A stretch of 64,000 bases of DNA from Neisseria sicca (GCF_017753665.1 NZ_CP072524.1:1054001-1118000), one strand, 5' to 3'. Positions 1-9,500 are shown, numbered from the stretch's first letter. Notes: generated by a model from the letters alone, not told the origin. Translations and numbers: made by a program.

Positions 1-247
1 GGATTTGGCGCACATCATCGGCTGCTTGAGCATAGGTCAATGCGGTAGTGCCAAGCGTGGAGCGTCCGTGTCCGCGCGTATCGACGGCAATCACGCGGTA
101 GTGTTGCAACAGGCGCGGCAGCAACGGTTCAAAGTCGGCAATCGAGCCGAAACCGCCGTGAAGCAAGACCATGACGGAGGCGGCTTCCTTACCGCCGATT
201 TGGTAGTGCAGGCTTGCACCTTGATGGTTAAAAAATTTGGACTGCAT
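1..247 (-). CDS. alpha/beta-hydrolase, N-terminal part (cut by window edge)
   Basis: The visible 82 codons start with MQSKFFNHQG and carry the alpha/beta-hydrolase N-terminal signature: LLHGGFGS, which forms the oxyanion-hole region, followed by VIAVDTRGHGRS. The nucleophile elbow and the rest of the catalytic triad would lie beyond the window edge, so the substrate cannot be inferred. The gene is read leftward and is separated from nnrD by an uptake-sequence hairpin. The family is confident; the specific reaction is unknown. Confidence 0.75.
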   Translation of the reverse strand, partial: MQSKFFNHQGASLHYQIGGKEAASVMVLLHGGFGSIADFEPLLPRLLQHYRVIAVDTRGHGRSTLGTTALTYAQAADDVRQI

Positions 248-336
248 GGTTTACCTTTTCAATCTATCCGGAGTATCTGCATAGGAAACATCAAAAAGCT
301 TTTGGATTCCAACACAGATATTGAACATTTGCAAAG

Positions 337-384
337 GGCCGTCTGAAAACGGCTTAGGAGCTGTATCTCCGTTTTCAGACGACC
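337..384. terminator. uptake-sequence inverted repeat downstream of nnrD
   Basis: A CCGTCTGAAAACGG arm and its complement flank a short loop, and T residues follow. One arm carries the GCCGTCTGAA variant and the other GGTCGTCTGAA. It lies just behind nnrD and before the leftward hydrolase gene, so it probably ends nnrD transcripts. Confidence 0.6.
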
Positions 385-391
385 TCTTTCT

Positions 392-1291
392 TTAAACTTT
401 TGTGTTCTCGATCATCAGCCGATTCCTCAACCATCTGGCGGTAGGTGCGATTTCGCCTGCCAGCATACCGGCTTCCACGCCTGTCGAGTGTTTGATGACA
501 TCCGCTGCCGCGCCGTGCAGCCATACGCCGGCGCAAGCGGCTTGGAACGGCGGGATGCCTTGAGCGAGCAGGCTGCCGATGATGCCGCTTAAAACGTCGC
601 CGCTGCCTGCGGTGGCAAGTCCGGCGTTGCCGCTTGGGTTGGTATAGACCGTGCCGTCGGGCGCGGCGACCAGTGTGCGGTGTCCTTTTAGGACGGTTAC
701 GGCTTGGAATGTTGCGCTGATGGTTTGGACGGCGGACATTCTATTTTGCTGAACGGCTTGGGTGGATGTACCGAGCAGGCGGGCGGCTTCGGCGGGATGC
801 GGGGTCAGAACCAGATTACCGCGCTTTTGTGCTGCTTCGCGGGTTTCGGGGTTAGACCTTGCTAGCAAAGTCAGTGCGTCGGCATCAAGCAACAACGGTG
901 CATCTTGATTGTGCGTCAACACGGTATTTAAGATTCGGTTGGCGGTTTCGCCCAAACCCATGCCGCAGCCGACCGCCCATGCGATGATGTCCTTGCGTTT
1001 CAGCAGGTCTTCGGCAGTCGCCAGCATGATTTCGGGGCGTTCGGGGATGACGGCAAAGGGCAAGGCGGTTTGATTGAAGCCCGCCCACACTTTGCCGCTG
1101 CCTTGATAAATCGCGGCGGTGGAAGCGAGGACAACGGCTCCGCTCATGCCCGATGCGCCGCCGACGACGGCGAGCGTGCCGTATGTCCCTTTGTGCGATT
1201 CCGCTTGGCGTGGGGCGAATACGTCGGGAAATTGCGAGGTCGTCTGAAAAAAATCGGGCGTATCGGGGAGCTTATAGGACGGGTTCATCAT
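392..1291 (-). CDS. nnrD: ADP-dependent (S)-NAD(P)H-hydrate dehydratase
   Basis: This is a 299-residue member of the YjeF C-terminal (carbohydrate-kinase-like) family, which repairs hydrated NAD(P)H in the cytoplasm using ADP. Visible signatures are the glycine-rich GTLAVVGGASGMSGA near residue 40, DADAL near 140, TPHPAEAARL near 165 and the C-terminal NAGLATAGSGDVLSG, which holds the catalytic aspartate. The epimerase (NnrE/YjeF-N) domain found fused in E. coli is absent, so it must be separate or missing. The first ATG at 1291 is preferred over the TTG one codon earlier; an AGGCAG lies upstream. Confidence 0.88.
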   Translation of the reverse strand: MMNPSYKLPDTPDFFQTTSQFPDVFAPRQAESHKGTYGTLAVVGGASGMSGAVVLASTAAIYQGSGKVWAGFNQTALPFAVIPERPEIMLATAEDLLKRKDIIAWAVGCGMGLGETANRILNTVLTHNQDAPLLLDADALTLLARSNPETREAAQKRGNLVLTPHPAEAARLLGTSTQAVQQNRMSAVQTISATFQAVTVLKGHRTLVAAPDGTVYTNPSGNAGLATAGSGDVLSGIIGSLLAQGIPPFQAACAGVWLHGAAADVIKHSTGVEAGMLAGEIAPTARWLRNRLMIENTKV

Positions 1292-1419
1292 CAATCTGCC
1301 TGAGTTTGGGATAAAATAGCGGATGCGTGGCGAAAAGAGGATGTCTTTTATCGACTGTTGTTTTCACGATTCTACCGCCCCGTATAGGAACACTACAACC
1401 GCACAACAAGGAATATTTA

Positions 1420-2079
1420 ATGAAACAAAAAGTCAAAGTCTGGGATTTGCCAACGCGCCTGTTTCACTGGCTCTTGGTCTTGTCGGTCGGATTTATGTGG
1501 TACAGCGCGCAGGCTGGCGGCGGGATGCTGGTTTGGCACTTGCGCTGCGGGCTGCTGGTGGCGGGGCTGATTGTCTTCCGCCTGTGTTGGGGCTTGTGGG
1601 GCAGCGATACGGCTCGGTTTTCGCAATTCGTGCGCGGTCCGTCGTCCATCCGCCGCTACCTGCAAGGCAACCTGACGGAAAACGAACAGCCCGGACACAA
1701 CCCTTTGGGCGCGCTGATGGTCATCGCGCTGATTGTGGCGGTCTTGCTGCAAGTCACGACGGGGCTGTTTGCCGCCGATGAAAACACGTTTACCGACAGC
1801 GGCTATCTGAACCATCTGGTCAGCTCGGACACGGGCAGCCTGATGCGCAAAATCCACGTCAATTTCTTCAACCTGCTGGCGGCATTGGCAGGCTTACACA
1901 TCGTTACGGTCTTGGCGTATAAGTTTTTGAAGAAAAAAGATTTGATCCGCCCGATGATCAGCGGCTACAAGTATATCGAGGGGCAAACCGTTACCTTGAA
2001 ATTTGCTTCCGCCGCCAAACTGATTGCCGCATTGGCAGTGGCGGCTGTGGCGGTGGCTGCGATTTTGATGTTGAAATAA
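1420..2079 (+). CDS. cytochrome b561 family membrane protein
   Basis: A 219-residue integral membrane protein that probably carries b-type haem and passes electrons across the inner membrane. It begins MKQKVKVWDLPTRLFHW, the usual start of the cytochrome b/b561 group. The histidine in RLFHW and those in KIHVNFFN and GLHIVTV are candidate haem ligands. Four hydrophobic segments span roughly residues 13-70, 100-120 and 145-175, with an extra hydrophobic C-terminus. The start is set by AAGGAA about 7 bases before ATG 1420; a longer frame from 1327 lacks a ribosome-binding site. The redox partner is unknown. Confidence 0.8.
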   Translation: MKQKVKVWDLPTRLFHWLLVLSVGFMWYSAQAGGGMLVWHLRCGLLVAGLIVFRLCWGLWGSDTARFSQFVRGPSSIRRYLQGNLTENEQPGHNPLGALMVIALIVAVLLQVTTGLFAADENTFTDSGYLNHLVSSDTGSLMRKIHVNFFNLLAALAGLHIVTVLAYKFLKKKDLIRPMISGYKYIEGQTVTLKFASAAKLIAALAVAAVAVAAILMLK

Positions 2080-2096
2080 CAATTTAAACAAATAGG

Positions 2097-2129
2097 AAAA
2101 GGTCGTCTGAAACTTTCAGACGACCTTTT
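2097..2129. terminator. bidirectional uptake-sequence terminator
   Basis: A near-perfect inverted pair of AGGTCGTCTGAAA with almost no loop, with A-run and T-run on the two sides. It separates the convergent cytochrome and mlaC-like genes and could serve both. Confidence 0.75.
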
Positions 2130-2139
2130 GTCATTGGAT

Positions 2140-2739
2140 TTATTGCTTTTTCAGCCCTTTGGCTTTGACGGTCGCAATGGTGCCGTCTATGCCTTTTTGC
2201 TTGATAAGTTCGCCGAACTGGTTGCGGTAAACCGTTACCAGGCTCGTTCCGTCCACGCGGATGTTGTAGATTTTATAGACAGGGCCGACCTTATAAAGCT
2301 GGTAGGCTACTTCGTATTTCGTCCCTTTTTTGGTGTGCAGTTCAGAAAATACGTCGAACTTATTGCCGTTGACCGTCATTTTCGGCAACAGCCTTACCTG
2401 CGCATCTGCCGCGCCGATTAAGGCGGAATGCGAATACATGGCTATAATCATGTCTTTAAAAGCGCGGATAAATTCCGTTTTCTGAGTAGCGGAGAATTCA
2501 CGCCAAGGCGCGCCGACCGCCAAAGCGGAAATGCGTTCGTAATCCAGATAACGGTCTGCATACTGCTCGATCTGCTTGACCTTTTGCGCCTCGCTCAAAG
2601 AGCCGTTGCGCGCAATTTTCAAAACTGCATCCATATTCTGCTGCATCTGAGCCTGTGCGGGGTGTGTTTCAGCCGCCACATAAGGCGCGGCAACCACCAT
2701 CGGGACAGATAATACAAAAGCGGACAAATAAGGATTCAT
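2140..2739 (-). CDS. MlaC/Ttg2D-family periplasmic phospholipid-binding protein
   Basis: A 199-residue secreted protein with an N-terminal signal peptide that appears to end near VAAETHPAQ. The body fits the MlaC (toluene-tolerance Ttg2) family: LDYERISALAVGAPWREFSATQKTEFIRAF in the first half and YKIYNIRVDGTSLVTVYRNQF in the second. MlaC carries phospholipids between outer and inner membrane. No mlaA, B, D, E or F is adjacent, so this is either a paralogue or a detached family member. GGAA precedes the ATG. Confidence 0.8.
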   Translation of the reverse strand: MNPYLSAFVLSVPMVVAAPYVAAETHPAQAQMQQNMDAVLKIARNGSLSEAQKVKQIEQYADRYLDYERISALAVGAPWREFSATQKTEFIRAFKDMIIAMYSHSALIGAADAQVRLLPKMTVNGNKFDVFSELHTKKGTKYEVAYQLYKVGPVYKIYNIRVDGTSLVTVYRNQFGELIKQKGIDGTIATVKAKGLKKQ

Positions 2740-2866
2740 CGTTATTCCATTAGATAAGAAGTAAAGCTACATTTTAAAACGCCCTGAGGCATAAACCGTT
2801 AATCAAATGTAAAAGCAGGAAAGATAACTATATAATCACCCTATCCGAATTTCTGAAATTCCCGCC

Positions 2867-3370
2867 ATGTACGATGTCAACACACACGATGTCCGCCGTT
2901 TTTTCGCCCATGTCTGGCGACAACGCTTCACCCCCCTGCAACTGGACGGCCTGCAACAAAAAGCCCTGCGGATTATCGAAGCCCATCCCGAATACGCCCG
3001 CTATCTCGAAAATATCGAAGACTATCTGGACAAGACCTGGACGCCCGAAGAAGGAGAAACCAATCCCTTCCTGCATATGTCCCTGCATCTCTCCCTGCAA
3101 GAACAAGCAGCCATCGACCAGCCGCCCGGCATCCGCGCCATACACGGACAACTCTGCGTGCGCTATGGCGGCGATTGGGTACGTGCCGAACACGATATGA
3201 TGGATGCGCTGGCAGAAACCATATGGGAAGCGCAACGCTACGGACGCGGCTTGGATGTCAATGCCTATATGACTCGGCTGCGCAAACTGGTCGGACTGGG
3301 GCAGGAAGAAACCGCCCGCATCAATCCGCACGAAGTCGGCGTGTCTGGCATTATCAGCGAAAGGGCTTGA
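2867..3370 (+). CDS. DUF1841 family protein
   Basis: A 167-residue soluble protein beginning MYDVNTHDVRRFF. It matches my memory of the DUF1841 family, which is found in beta- and gamma-proteobacteria and has no established function. It is rich in histidine and acidic residues (HMSLHLSLQEQ, AEHDMMDALAETIWEAQR). It has no signal peptide and no transmembrane segment. It stands alone, divergent from the mlaC-like gene. Confidence 0.7.
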   Translation: MYDVNTHDVRRFFAHVWRQRFTPLQLDGLQQKALRIIEAHPEYARYLENIEDYLDKTWTPEEGETNPFLHMSLHLSLQEQAAIDQPPGIRAIHGQLCVRYGGDWVRAEHDMMDALAETIWEAQRYGRGLDVNAYMTRLRKLVGLGQEETARINPHEVGVSGIISERA

Positions 3371-3486
3371 GTTCATCTAGGTTAGAGAAAAGAATTTTCA
3401 GACGACCCTTCATGCCCGTTTAGTTATAAAATATTATCCATATTCAAAGTATTAACTCTATATATTGAATACACTGACATCAGTAC

Positions 3487-3520
3487 AAAGGTCGTCTGAA
3501 ACCTGTTTTCAGACGACCTT
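3487..3520. terminator. uptake-sequence hairpin downstream of radC
   Basis: An inverted AGGTCGTCTGAAA pair with a short loop lies 34 bases past the radC stop codon. On the other side it could also end the DUF1841 transcript. Confidence 0.7.
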
Positions 3521-3553
3521 AACCCAACCTTTGCCCCGCCCAGCAATATCACT

Positions 3554-4234
3554 TTACCCCTCCATATACCCCTGCTCCCGCATCGAGCAAACTTCTTTTG
3601 CCGTAACAATAAAATGATCCAAAAGTGAGACATCAACCAATGCCAAAGCCTGTTTCAGACGACCTGTGAACGCAATATCTGATTGCGAAGGCGTAGCCGA
3701 ACCGCCGGGATGATTGTGAGCGATAATCAGGCTGTCGGCGTATTCGTCCAATGCGAGCTTGACGATTTCCCTGATATAGACGGTATTTTCCGCCACCGTT
3801 CCGCGCGAAAGTTCGCGCATGGCAATCAGCCTGTTTTGGCGGTTGAGCAAAAGCGCGGTGCTGACTTCTATCTTTTCGTGCCCTAAATGCAGGCGCAGAT
3901 AGTCGGCAACGGCTTTCGGGCTGGAAAGCGTGATGTTTTCCTGCAAATCCTCGCCCAAAATCCGCCTGCCGATTTCTTTGACGACGGCAAATTGGGTAAA
4001 ACTCGCCAAACCCATGCCCTTGTATGCAGAAAGCGTTTTCGCGTCGGCACTCATCAGCTTGCCCAAGCTGCCAAACTCATTCAACAGATAACGCGCCAAA
4101 TCCACCGCGCTCATCCCACGCGTACCCACCCGCAGCAAAATCGCCAATAACTCCGCATCGCTCAATGCGCCTGCACCACGCGCCAATAATTTCTCGCGCG
4201 GCCGCTCGCCTTCAGGCCATTGTTTGATACTCAT
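3554..4234 (-). CDS. radC: RadC/UPF0758 JAB-domain protein
   Basis: A 226-residue RadC family protein. The N-terminal helix-hairpin-helix-like part reads RPREKLLARGAGALSDAELLAILL. The C-terminal JAB/MPN domain holds the metal-binding pattern HNHPGGSATPSQSD near residue 170, with the upstream glutamate in the conserved strand. The historical link to DNA repair has not held up in E. coli, so the role is uncertain. The length is normal for the family. Confidence 0.9.
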   Translation of the reverse strand: MSIKQWPEGERPREKLLARGAGALSDAELLAILLRVGTRGMSAVDLARYLLNEFGSLGKLMSADAKTLSAYKGMGLASFTQFAVVKEIGRRILGEDLQENITLSSPKAVADYLRLHLGHEKIEVSTALLLNRQNRLIAMRELSRGTVAENTVYIREIVKLALDEYADSLIIAHNHPGGSATPSQSDIAFTGRLKQALALVDVSLLDHFIVTAKEVCSMREQGYMEG

Positions 4235-4773
4235 GTTTTACCCCTTGCGTGAACATTCACGAAAAAATTTGTTTGAAAATCTGCTTGTTATTACAATTTT
4301 TACAACGAATGCCTATCAAGCAACTATTGTAAATATTTCATATTTTATTATATTTTGAATGAATATTTAAAATATAAGCATAATATTCATATAAATTAAT
4401 TGCATAAAAACAACGCGCTCAACTTCGCTTGTAAAAGCGATTGCCTTTCCTTATTCACCCGTATGGATTGACCGCAGATTCAATCTGACAGGTTTCAAAA
4501 TGTCCCGTTTAAATCAAATCCGCGGGAAATCAGCCCCTTCGGGCAATTTCGTATTGCCCCTGCGTGCCATAGGCTAATATAATAGCGAGTTCTGCGGAGG
4601 CGGTTTATCCTTGTATTTCCACCCGTTTCCCATCCATGCTGCCCGTGCGCTTCACAAGAGTTTCAGACGACGTTTCGACGTTGCGACTCCCGCCAGCAAT
4701 CAAACAGCTTTTTATCACCCTTTCGAAAATCCGTTTTGCCGGTACTCGTCATTTTTATTGGAGTATTGCCATT
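4235..4773. other. intergenic region between divergent radC and potA
   Basis: These 539 bases hold no convincing gene. The left part, 4240-4420, is very AT-rich and probably contains the radC and potA promoters. The potA frame is open back to 4636, but that extension lacks a family match and a ribosome-binding site. A single uptake-like TTTCAGACGACG occurs near 4660. Confidence 0.5.
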
Positions 4774-5898
4774 ATGACCGCAACCACTGCGTCTTCAGCC
4801 AAACCTTATCTCAAAATCCAAGGCTTGGTGAAAAAGTTTGGTGACAATTACGCTGTCGATAACATCGACTTGGATATTTATCAACATGAAATCTTTGCCC
4901 TTTTGGGCAGCTCCGGCAGCGGTAAATCTACGTTGTTGCGTATGCTGGCGGGCATGGAAAGCCCTAATCAGGGCAAAATCATTCTGGACGGTCAGGACAT
5001 TACCAAACTTGCCCCCTATGAGCGCCCCATCAATATGATGTTTCAAAGCTATGCCCTGTTCCCGCACATGACTGTGGAGCAGAACATTGCCTTCGGTCTG
5101 AAACAAGACAAAATGCCCAAAGATGAAATCGCCGCGCGCGTAGAAGAAATGCTGCGTCTGGTTCAGATGACCAAATACGCCAAGCGCAAACCGCATCAAT
5201 TATCCGGCGGTCAGCAACAACGTATCGCTTTGGCACGCAGTTTGGCAAAACGTCCGAAAATCCTGCTGCTCGACGAGCCTTTGGGCGCGTTGGACAAAAA
5301 ATTGCGTCAACAAACCCAGCTCGAATTGGTCAACACGCTGGAACAAGTCGGCGTAACCTGCATCATGGTAACGCACGACCAAGAAGAAGCGATGACAATG
5401 GCGACCCGCATCGCCATTATGTCCGACGGTCAGTTGCAACAAGTCGGTACGCCTAGCGATGTGTACGACTATCCAAACAGCCGCTTTACTGCCGAATTTA
5501 TCGGCGAAACCAATATTTTCAGCGGCGTTGTGATTGAAGACCATGCCGATTATGCCGTCATCGAATGCGAAGGCTTGGAAAACCACGTCCGCATCGACCA
5601 CGGTTTGGGCGGTCCGAGCGAACAAGACATTTGGGTCAGCATCCGTCCCGAAGACATTGATTTGTACAAAGAAAAACCCGACCACTTAGGCAGCTTCAAC
5701 TGGGCAAAAGGTACGGTTGAAGAAATCGCCTACTTGGGCAGCTTCGCGATTTACCACATCAAACTCGCCAACGGCCGCGTTGTCAAAAGCCAAGTCCCTG
5801 CACCTTATTGGTACGTGCGCAACATCACGCCGCCGACTTGGGACGAAACCGTCTATATCAGCTGGCCGGAAAACCAACCGACTCCGTTGTTCCGTTAA
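4774..5898 (+). CDS. potA: spermidine/putrescine ABC transporter ATP-binding protein PotA
   Basis: A 374-residue ABC ATPase that powers polyamine import with PotB, PotC and a binding protein PotD encoded elsewhere. Walker A GSSGSGKST is near residue 48, the Q-loop sits in MMFQSYALFPHMT, the signature is LSGGQQQR, and Walker B ILLLDEPLGALD is followed by the switch histidine in VTHDQEEA. The C-terminal TOBE-type regulatory part includes IRPEDIDLY. ATG 4774 has GGAG ten bases upstream and gives the usual PotA length. potB follows after 15 bases. Confidence 0.93.
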   Translation: MTATTASSAKPYLKIQGLVKKFGDNYAVDNIDLDIYQHEIFALLGSSGSGKSTLLRMLAGMESPNQGKIILDGQDITKLAPYERPINMMFQSYALFPHMTVEQNIAFGLKQDKMPKDEIAARVEEMLRLVQMTKYAKRKPHQLSGGQQQRIALARSLAKRPKILLLDEPLGALDKKLRQQTQLELVNTLEQVGVTCIMVTHDQEEAMTMATRIAIMSDGQLQQVGTPSDVYDYPNSRFTAEFIGETNIFSGVVIEDHADYAVIECEGLENHVRIDHGLGGPSEQDIWVSIRPEDIDLYKEKPDHLGSFNWAKGTVEEIAYLGSFAIYHIKLANGRVVKSQVPAPYWYVRNITPPTWDETVYISWPENQPTPLFR

Positions 5899-5913
5899 TT
5901 TAAGGGGAATGAG

Positions 5914-6879
5914 ATGAACCTTAAAAAACTGAAAAACAAACTGTTCCGCCGCCCGGGTCAGCGCGCGGTCATCGCCGTGCCGTATATCTGGCTTTTGGTG
6001 CTGTTTCTGATTCCGTTCGCCATCGTGCTGAAAATCAGCTTTGCCGAACAAGAAATCGCCATTCCGCCATTTACGCCGCTGACCAGCGTTGATGAAGATT
6101 TAGGTCGTCTGAACATCGCCATCAGTTATCAAAACTATGCCGATATTTTCCAGAATTTTTGGAATACCCTGAATCCGTTCGGCGACAGCGAAAACAGCAA
6201 TATCTATCTGATGACCTACTGGTCTTCCATTAAGACCGCGCTGACGACGACCATCATTTGTCTGCTGATTGGTTATCCGACCGCTTATGCGATTTCGCGC
6301 GCCAATCCAGCCATGCGCAACGGTCTGCTGCTTGCGATAATGCTGCCTTTCTGGACTTCCTTCCTATTGCGTGTTTACGCATGGATGGGTCTTTTGGGAC
6401 ACAACGGCATCATCAATAATTTCCTGCTTAAAATGCAGATTATCGAAGAACCTTTAGACCTGTTTTACAACGCGTTCTCGCTGAACTTGGTCATGGTTTA
6501 TGCCTATCTGCCGTTTATGATTCTGCCGCTTTATACGCAACTGGTGAAACTCGACAACCGCCTGCTCGAAGCTGCTTCTGATTTGGGTGCAGGACCAGTC
6601 AAATCGTTCTTCACCATTACCCTGCCCCTGTCCAAAACAGGCATCATCGCAGGCTCCATGCTGGTTTTCGTTCCCGCAGTCGGTGAATTTGTGATTCCCG
6701 AACTGGTCGGCGGTTCGGAAAACCTGATGATCGGTAAAGTCTTGTGGCAGGCGTTCTTCGACCAAAACAACTGGCCGCTGGCTTCCGCCGTCGCCGTCGT
6801 CATGGTCGCACTGTTGGTCGTGCCGATTGCACTGTTTCAGCATTATGAAAACCGCGAATTGGAAGAAGGAGCCAAATAA
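5914..6879 (+). CDS. potB: spermidine/putrescine ABC transporter permease PotB
   Basis: A 321-residue inner-membrane permease with about six transmembrane helices. The EAA loop, which contacts PotA, is LEAASDLGAGPVKSFFTITLP near residue 215. GGGG lies eight bases before the start. The stop codon overlaps the potC start (TAATG), so the two are translationally coupled. The central loop (TSVDEDLGRLNIAISYQNYADIF) is typical of the PotB side of the heterodimer. Confidence 0.92.
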   Translation: MNLKKLKNKLFRRPGQRAVIAVPYIWLLVLFLIPFAIVLKISFAEQEIAIPPFTPLTSVDEDLGRLNIAISYQNYADIFQNFWNTLNPFGDSENSNIYLMTYWSSIKTALTTTIICLLIGYPTAYAISRANPAMRNGLLLAIMLPFWTSFLLRVYAWMGLLGHNGIINNFLLKMQIIEEPLDLFYNAFSLNLVMVYAYLPFMILPLYTQLVKLDNRLLEAASDLGAGPVKSFFTITLPLSKTGIIAGSMLVFVPAVGEFVIPELVGGSENLMIGKVLWQAFFDQNNWPLASAVAVVMVALLVVPIALFQHYENRELEEGAK

Positions 6880-7763
6880 TGCATAAATCGAAATTATCTT
6901 GGTTCCTGAAACTGATGCTGATGCTGTCGCTGGCGTTTCTATACATTCCGCTGGTCGTCTTGGTCATCTATTCGTTCAACGAATCCAAGTTGGTTACCGT
7001 TTGGGGTGGCTTTTCGACCAAGTGGTACGGCGCATTGCTGGAAAACGACACCATCTTGGAAGCTGCGTGGCTGTCGCTGCGTATTGCCGCCGCATCCTCG
7101 CTTGCAGCCGTCGTTTTGGGCACGCTGGCAGGCTACGCGATGGCGCGCATCAAACGCTTCCGCGGCAGCACCTTGTTTGCCGGTATGATTTCCGCGCCTA
7201 TGGTTATGCCTGACGTGATTACCGGTTTGTCCATGCTGCTCCTGATTATTCAGGTGCAAATGTTCCTGCAAGGCAGCGAATTGCTGCAACTGTACTTCGA
7301 CCGCGGTTTCTTCACCATTTTCCTCGGACATACGACGCTTTGTATGGCATACATTACCGTCGTCATTCGTTCGCGTCTGGTGGAGCTTGACCAATCGCTC
7401 GAAGAAGCCGCAATGGACTTGGGTGCGCGTCCGCTGAAAATCTTTTTCGTCATCACCCTGCCCTTGATTGCACCTGCCATCGCTTCAGGCTTCCTGCTCG
7501 GCATTACCCTGTCGCTGGATGATTTGGTGATTACCTCCTTCCTGTCCGGCCCCGGTTCTTCCACATTACCGCAGGTGATTTTCTCCAAAATCAAACTGGG
7601 TCTCGACCCGCAGATGAACGTGTTGGCAACCATCCTGATCGGTATCATCGGTACGCTGGTTATCGTCATCAATTACTGGATGATGCGCCAAGCAACCAAA
7701 CGCGATCGGGAAGCCGCCGAAGCCTACCGTCAGGAAAAGCTCGCCGCCGAAAAAGCGAATTGA
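6879..7763 (+). CDS. potC: spermidine/putrescine ABC transporter permease PotC
   Basis: The 294-residue second permease of the polyamine importer, with six predicted helices and the EAA loop EEAAMDLGARPLKIFFVITLP near residue 178. The start overlaps the potB stop by one base. The C-terminus is a charged cytoplasmic tail (KRDREAAEAYRQEKLAAEKAN). No potD lies in this operon. Confidence 0.92.
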   Translation: MHKSKLSWFLKLMLMLSLAFLYIPLVVLVIYSFNESKLVTVWGGFSTKWYGALLENDTILEAAWLSLRIAAASSLAAVVLGTLAGYAMARIKRFRGSTLFAGMISAPMVMPDVITGLSMLLLIIQVQMFLQGSELLQLYFDRGFFTIFLGHTTLCMAYITVVIRSRLVELDQSLEEAAMDLGARPLKIFFVITLPLIAPAIASGFLLGITLSLDDLVITSFLSGPGSSTLPQVIFSKIKLGLDPQMNVLATILIGIIGTLVIVINYWMMRQATKRDREAAEAYRQEKLAAEKAN

Positions 7764-7893
7764 CCCAATCAGACAGGCTGACCGCATCAATGCAAGGTCA
7801 GCCTGTTTTCTTCACACAACCTGTTTGACAACTTTTCAGACGACCCTCAACTACCCTCCAAAGGTCATCTGAAACCACACAAAGCATTACCCC

Positions 7894-9189
7894 ATGATTC
7901 ATCCCAATTTGAAAGAATACCTTCCCTCCTATTATTTCAGCACCATCAATACCCACGCCGCTTATCCCAAGCTTGAAGGTCGTCTGAAAACTGAGACCTG
8001 CGTCATCGGCGGCGGATTGACAGGACTTTGCACCGCACTTCCCCTTGCCGAAAACGGACGCGAAGTAACCGTACTCGAAGCCGCCCGCATCGGCTTCGGC
8101 GCATCAGGGCGCAGCGGCGGGCAAGTCATCAGCGATTACGCCTGCGGCATGGAAGAAATCGAAAAACAAGTCGGCTTGGAACAAGCCCGCTGGTTTTGGC
8201 AGCAATCCCTGCAAGCCGTCGAACTCGTTGACGAACGGGTTAAAAAATATCAAATCGCCTGCGACTGGCAGCGCGGCTATGCTACTGTCGCCATCCGCCC
8301 GCAGCATTGGGAAGAATTGCAACAATGGCATGAACACGCCCGACAACATTACGGCGCTACCCATTACCAACTCTGGGATAAAGCCACGCTCAAGCAACAA
8401 CTTGCCAGCGATATGTACTTAGGCGCACAGTTCGACCCACATTCCGGCCACCTCCATCCGCTCAACTATACCCTGGGCATCGCCCGCGCCGCTGCCGAAG
8501 CAGGCGCGCAGATTTTCGAACAGTCCCCGATGACCCGTATCGAATCCTATCAAGGCAACTGGCTCGTCCATACCCCGGACGGCAGCATCGAATGCCAAAA
8601 CCTCGTGTATGCCGTCAACACTTACGCCGGTTTGCATCAAAAATTCAAGCCGTTGGAAAAAAAAGCCATCGCCGTCAGCACCTTCATCATCGCCACCGAA
8701 CCGCTGGGCGAACGCGCCAAAGAACTCATCCGCAACAACATGGCCGTCTGCGACAACCGCCACGTCCTCGACTACTACCGCCTCAGTTCCGACGGCCGCC
8801 TGCTCTTCGGCGGCAAAGACAACGAGTTCATCGACGACCCCGACCGCATGACCGAGCTTGTTCGCCAGGACATGCTCAAAGTCTTCCCCCAGCTTGCCGA
8901 TGTCAAAATCGAACATTCATGGGGCGGCGAATGCGACATCACCACCAACCTCGCGCCCCACTTCGGCAGACTCGCCCCCAATATCTACTATGCACAAGGC
9001 TATTCCGGACACGGCATGGCAATTACCGGCATAGCAGGCCTTGCCATCGCCGAAGCCATCATGGGCGACGATGGTCGTCTGAAACCGTTTGAAAAACTCA
9101 AACACCCAAGCATCATTACCCAACCTTTCCTGCGCAAACTCGGCTCCTTCCTCGGCTCGAAATATTACCAATGGAAAGACAGCCGTTAA
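7894..9189 (+). CDS. FAD-dependent amine oxidoreductase (PuuB/OrdL-like)
   Basis: A 431-residue DAO-family flavoprotein. The FAD-binding Rossmann motif TCVIGGGLTGLCTALPLAENG is at residues 36-56, followed by the GFGASGRSGGQV motif typical of gamma-glutamylputrescine oxidoreductases. The C-terminal flavin-contact stretch is YYAQGYSGHGMAITGIAG. Its place 130 bases behind potABC suggests oxidation of an imported polyamine or its glutamyl derivative. An uptake sequence is embedded in the coding frame near 7977 (read as GRLKT). The exact substrate is inferred from context. Confidence 0.82.
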   Translation: MIHPNLKEYLPSYYFSTINTHAAYPKLEGRLKTETCVIGGGLTGLCTALPLAENGREVTVLEAARIGFGASGRSGGQVISDYACGMEEIEKQVGLEQARWFWQQSLQAVELVDERVKKYQIACDWQRGYATVAIRPQHWEELQQWHEHARQHYGATHYQLWDKATLKQQLASDMYLGAQFDPHSGHLHPLNYTLGIARAAAEAGAQIFEQSPMTRIESYQGNWLVHTPDGSIECQNLVYAVNTYAGLHQKFKPLEKKAIAVSTFIIATEPLGERAKELIRNNMAVCDNRHVLDYYRLSSDGRLLFGGKDNEFIDDPDRMTELVRQDMLKVFPQLADVKIEHSWGGECDITTNLAPHFGRLAPNIYYAQGYSGHGMAITGIAGLAIAEAIMGDDGRLKPFEKLKHPSIITQPFLRKLGSFLGSKYYQWKDSR

Positions 9190-9216
9190 GTATTTGGTTA
9201 AGCTCAACCACACAAA

Positions 9217-9263
9217 TAAAAGGTCGTCTGAAAACCCGATTCAGGTTTCAGACGACCTTTTCG
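9217..9263. terminator. uptake-sequence terminator after the amine oxidase
   Basis: An inverted AGGTCGTCTGAAA pair with A-run and T-run flanks lies 28 bases after the oxidoreductase stop. Confidence 0.75.
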
Positions 9264-9309
9264 ATTCAAACTGCTATCGCATCAAATGCTCAACGAACGC
9301 TCGTGATTT

Positions 9310-9466
9310 TATAGTGGATTAAATTTAAATCGGGACAAGGCGACGAAGCCGCAGACAGTACAGATAGTACGGAACCGATTCACTTGGTGCTTCAGCACCT
9401 TAGAGAATCGTTCTCTTTGAGCTAAGGCGAGGCAACGCCGTACTGGTTTAAAGTTAATCCACTATA
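9310..9466. repeat. Correia repeat-enclosed element, full 157-bp form
   Basis: Bounded by the inverted repeats TATAGTGGATTAA and TTAATCCACTATA. The interior is the recognised neisserial sequence, including the long-form segment around GCTTCAGCACC and GAGAATCGTTCTC, the part known to contain an IHF site. Correia elements are miniature inverted-repeat elements that insert at TA. This copy sits between the oxidoreductase and the lipoprotein gene. A short form with the 50 internal bases missing occurs in cas3. Confidence 0.95.
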
Positions 9467-9500
9467 GATTCCCACCCTCTCCGTTTGTGTTCCAAATCCA

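Noticed and set aside
2128..2712. Plus-strand frames opposite the mlaC-like gene
   Set aside because: They are antisense shadows; the minus-strand product has a signal peptide and family motifs.
4636..4773. A 46-codon N-terminal extension of PotA
   Set aside because: It has no ribosome site, contains an uptake-like sequence and is not part of the PotA family; ATG 4774 has GGAG upstream.
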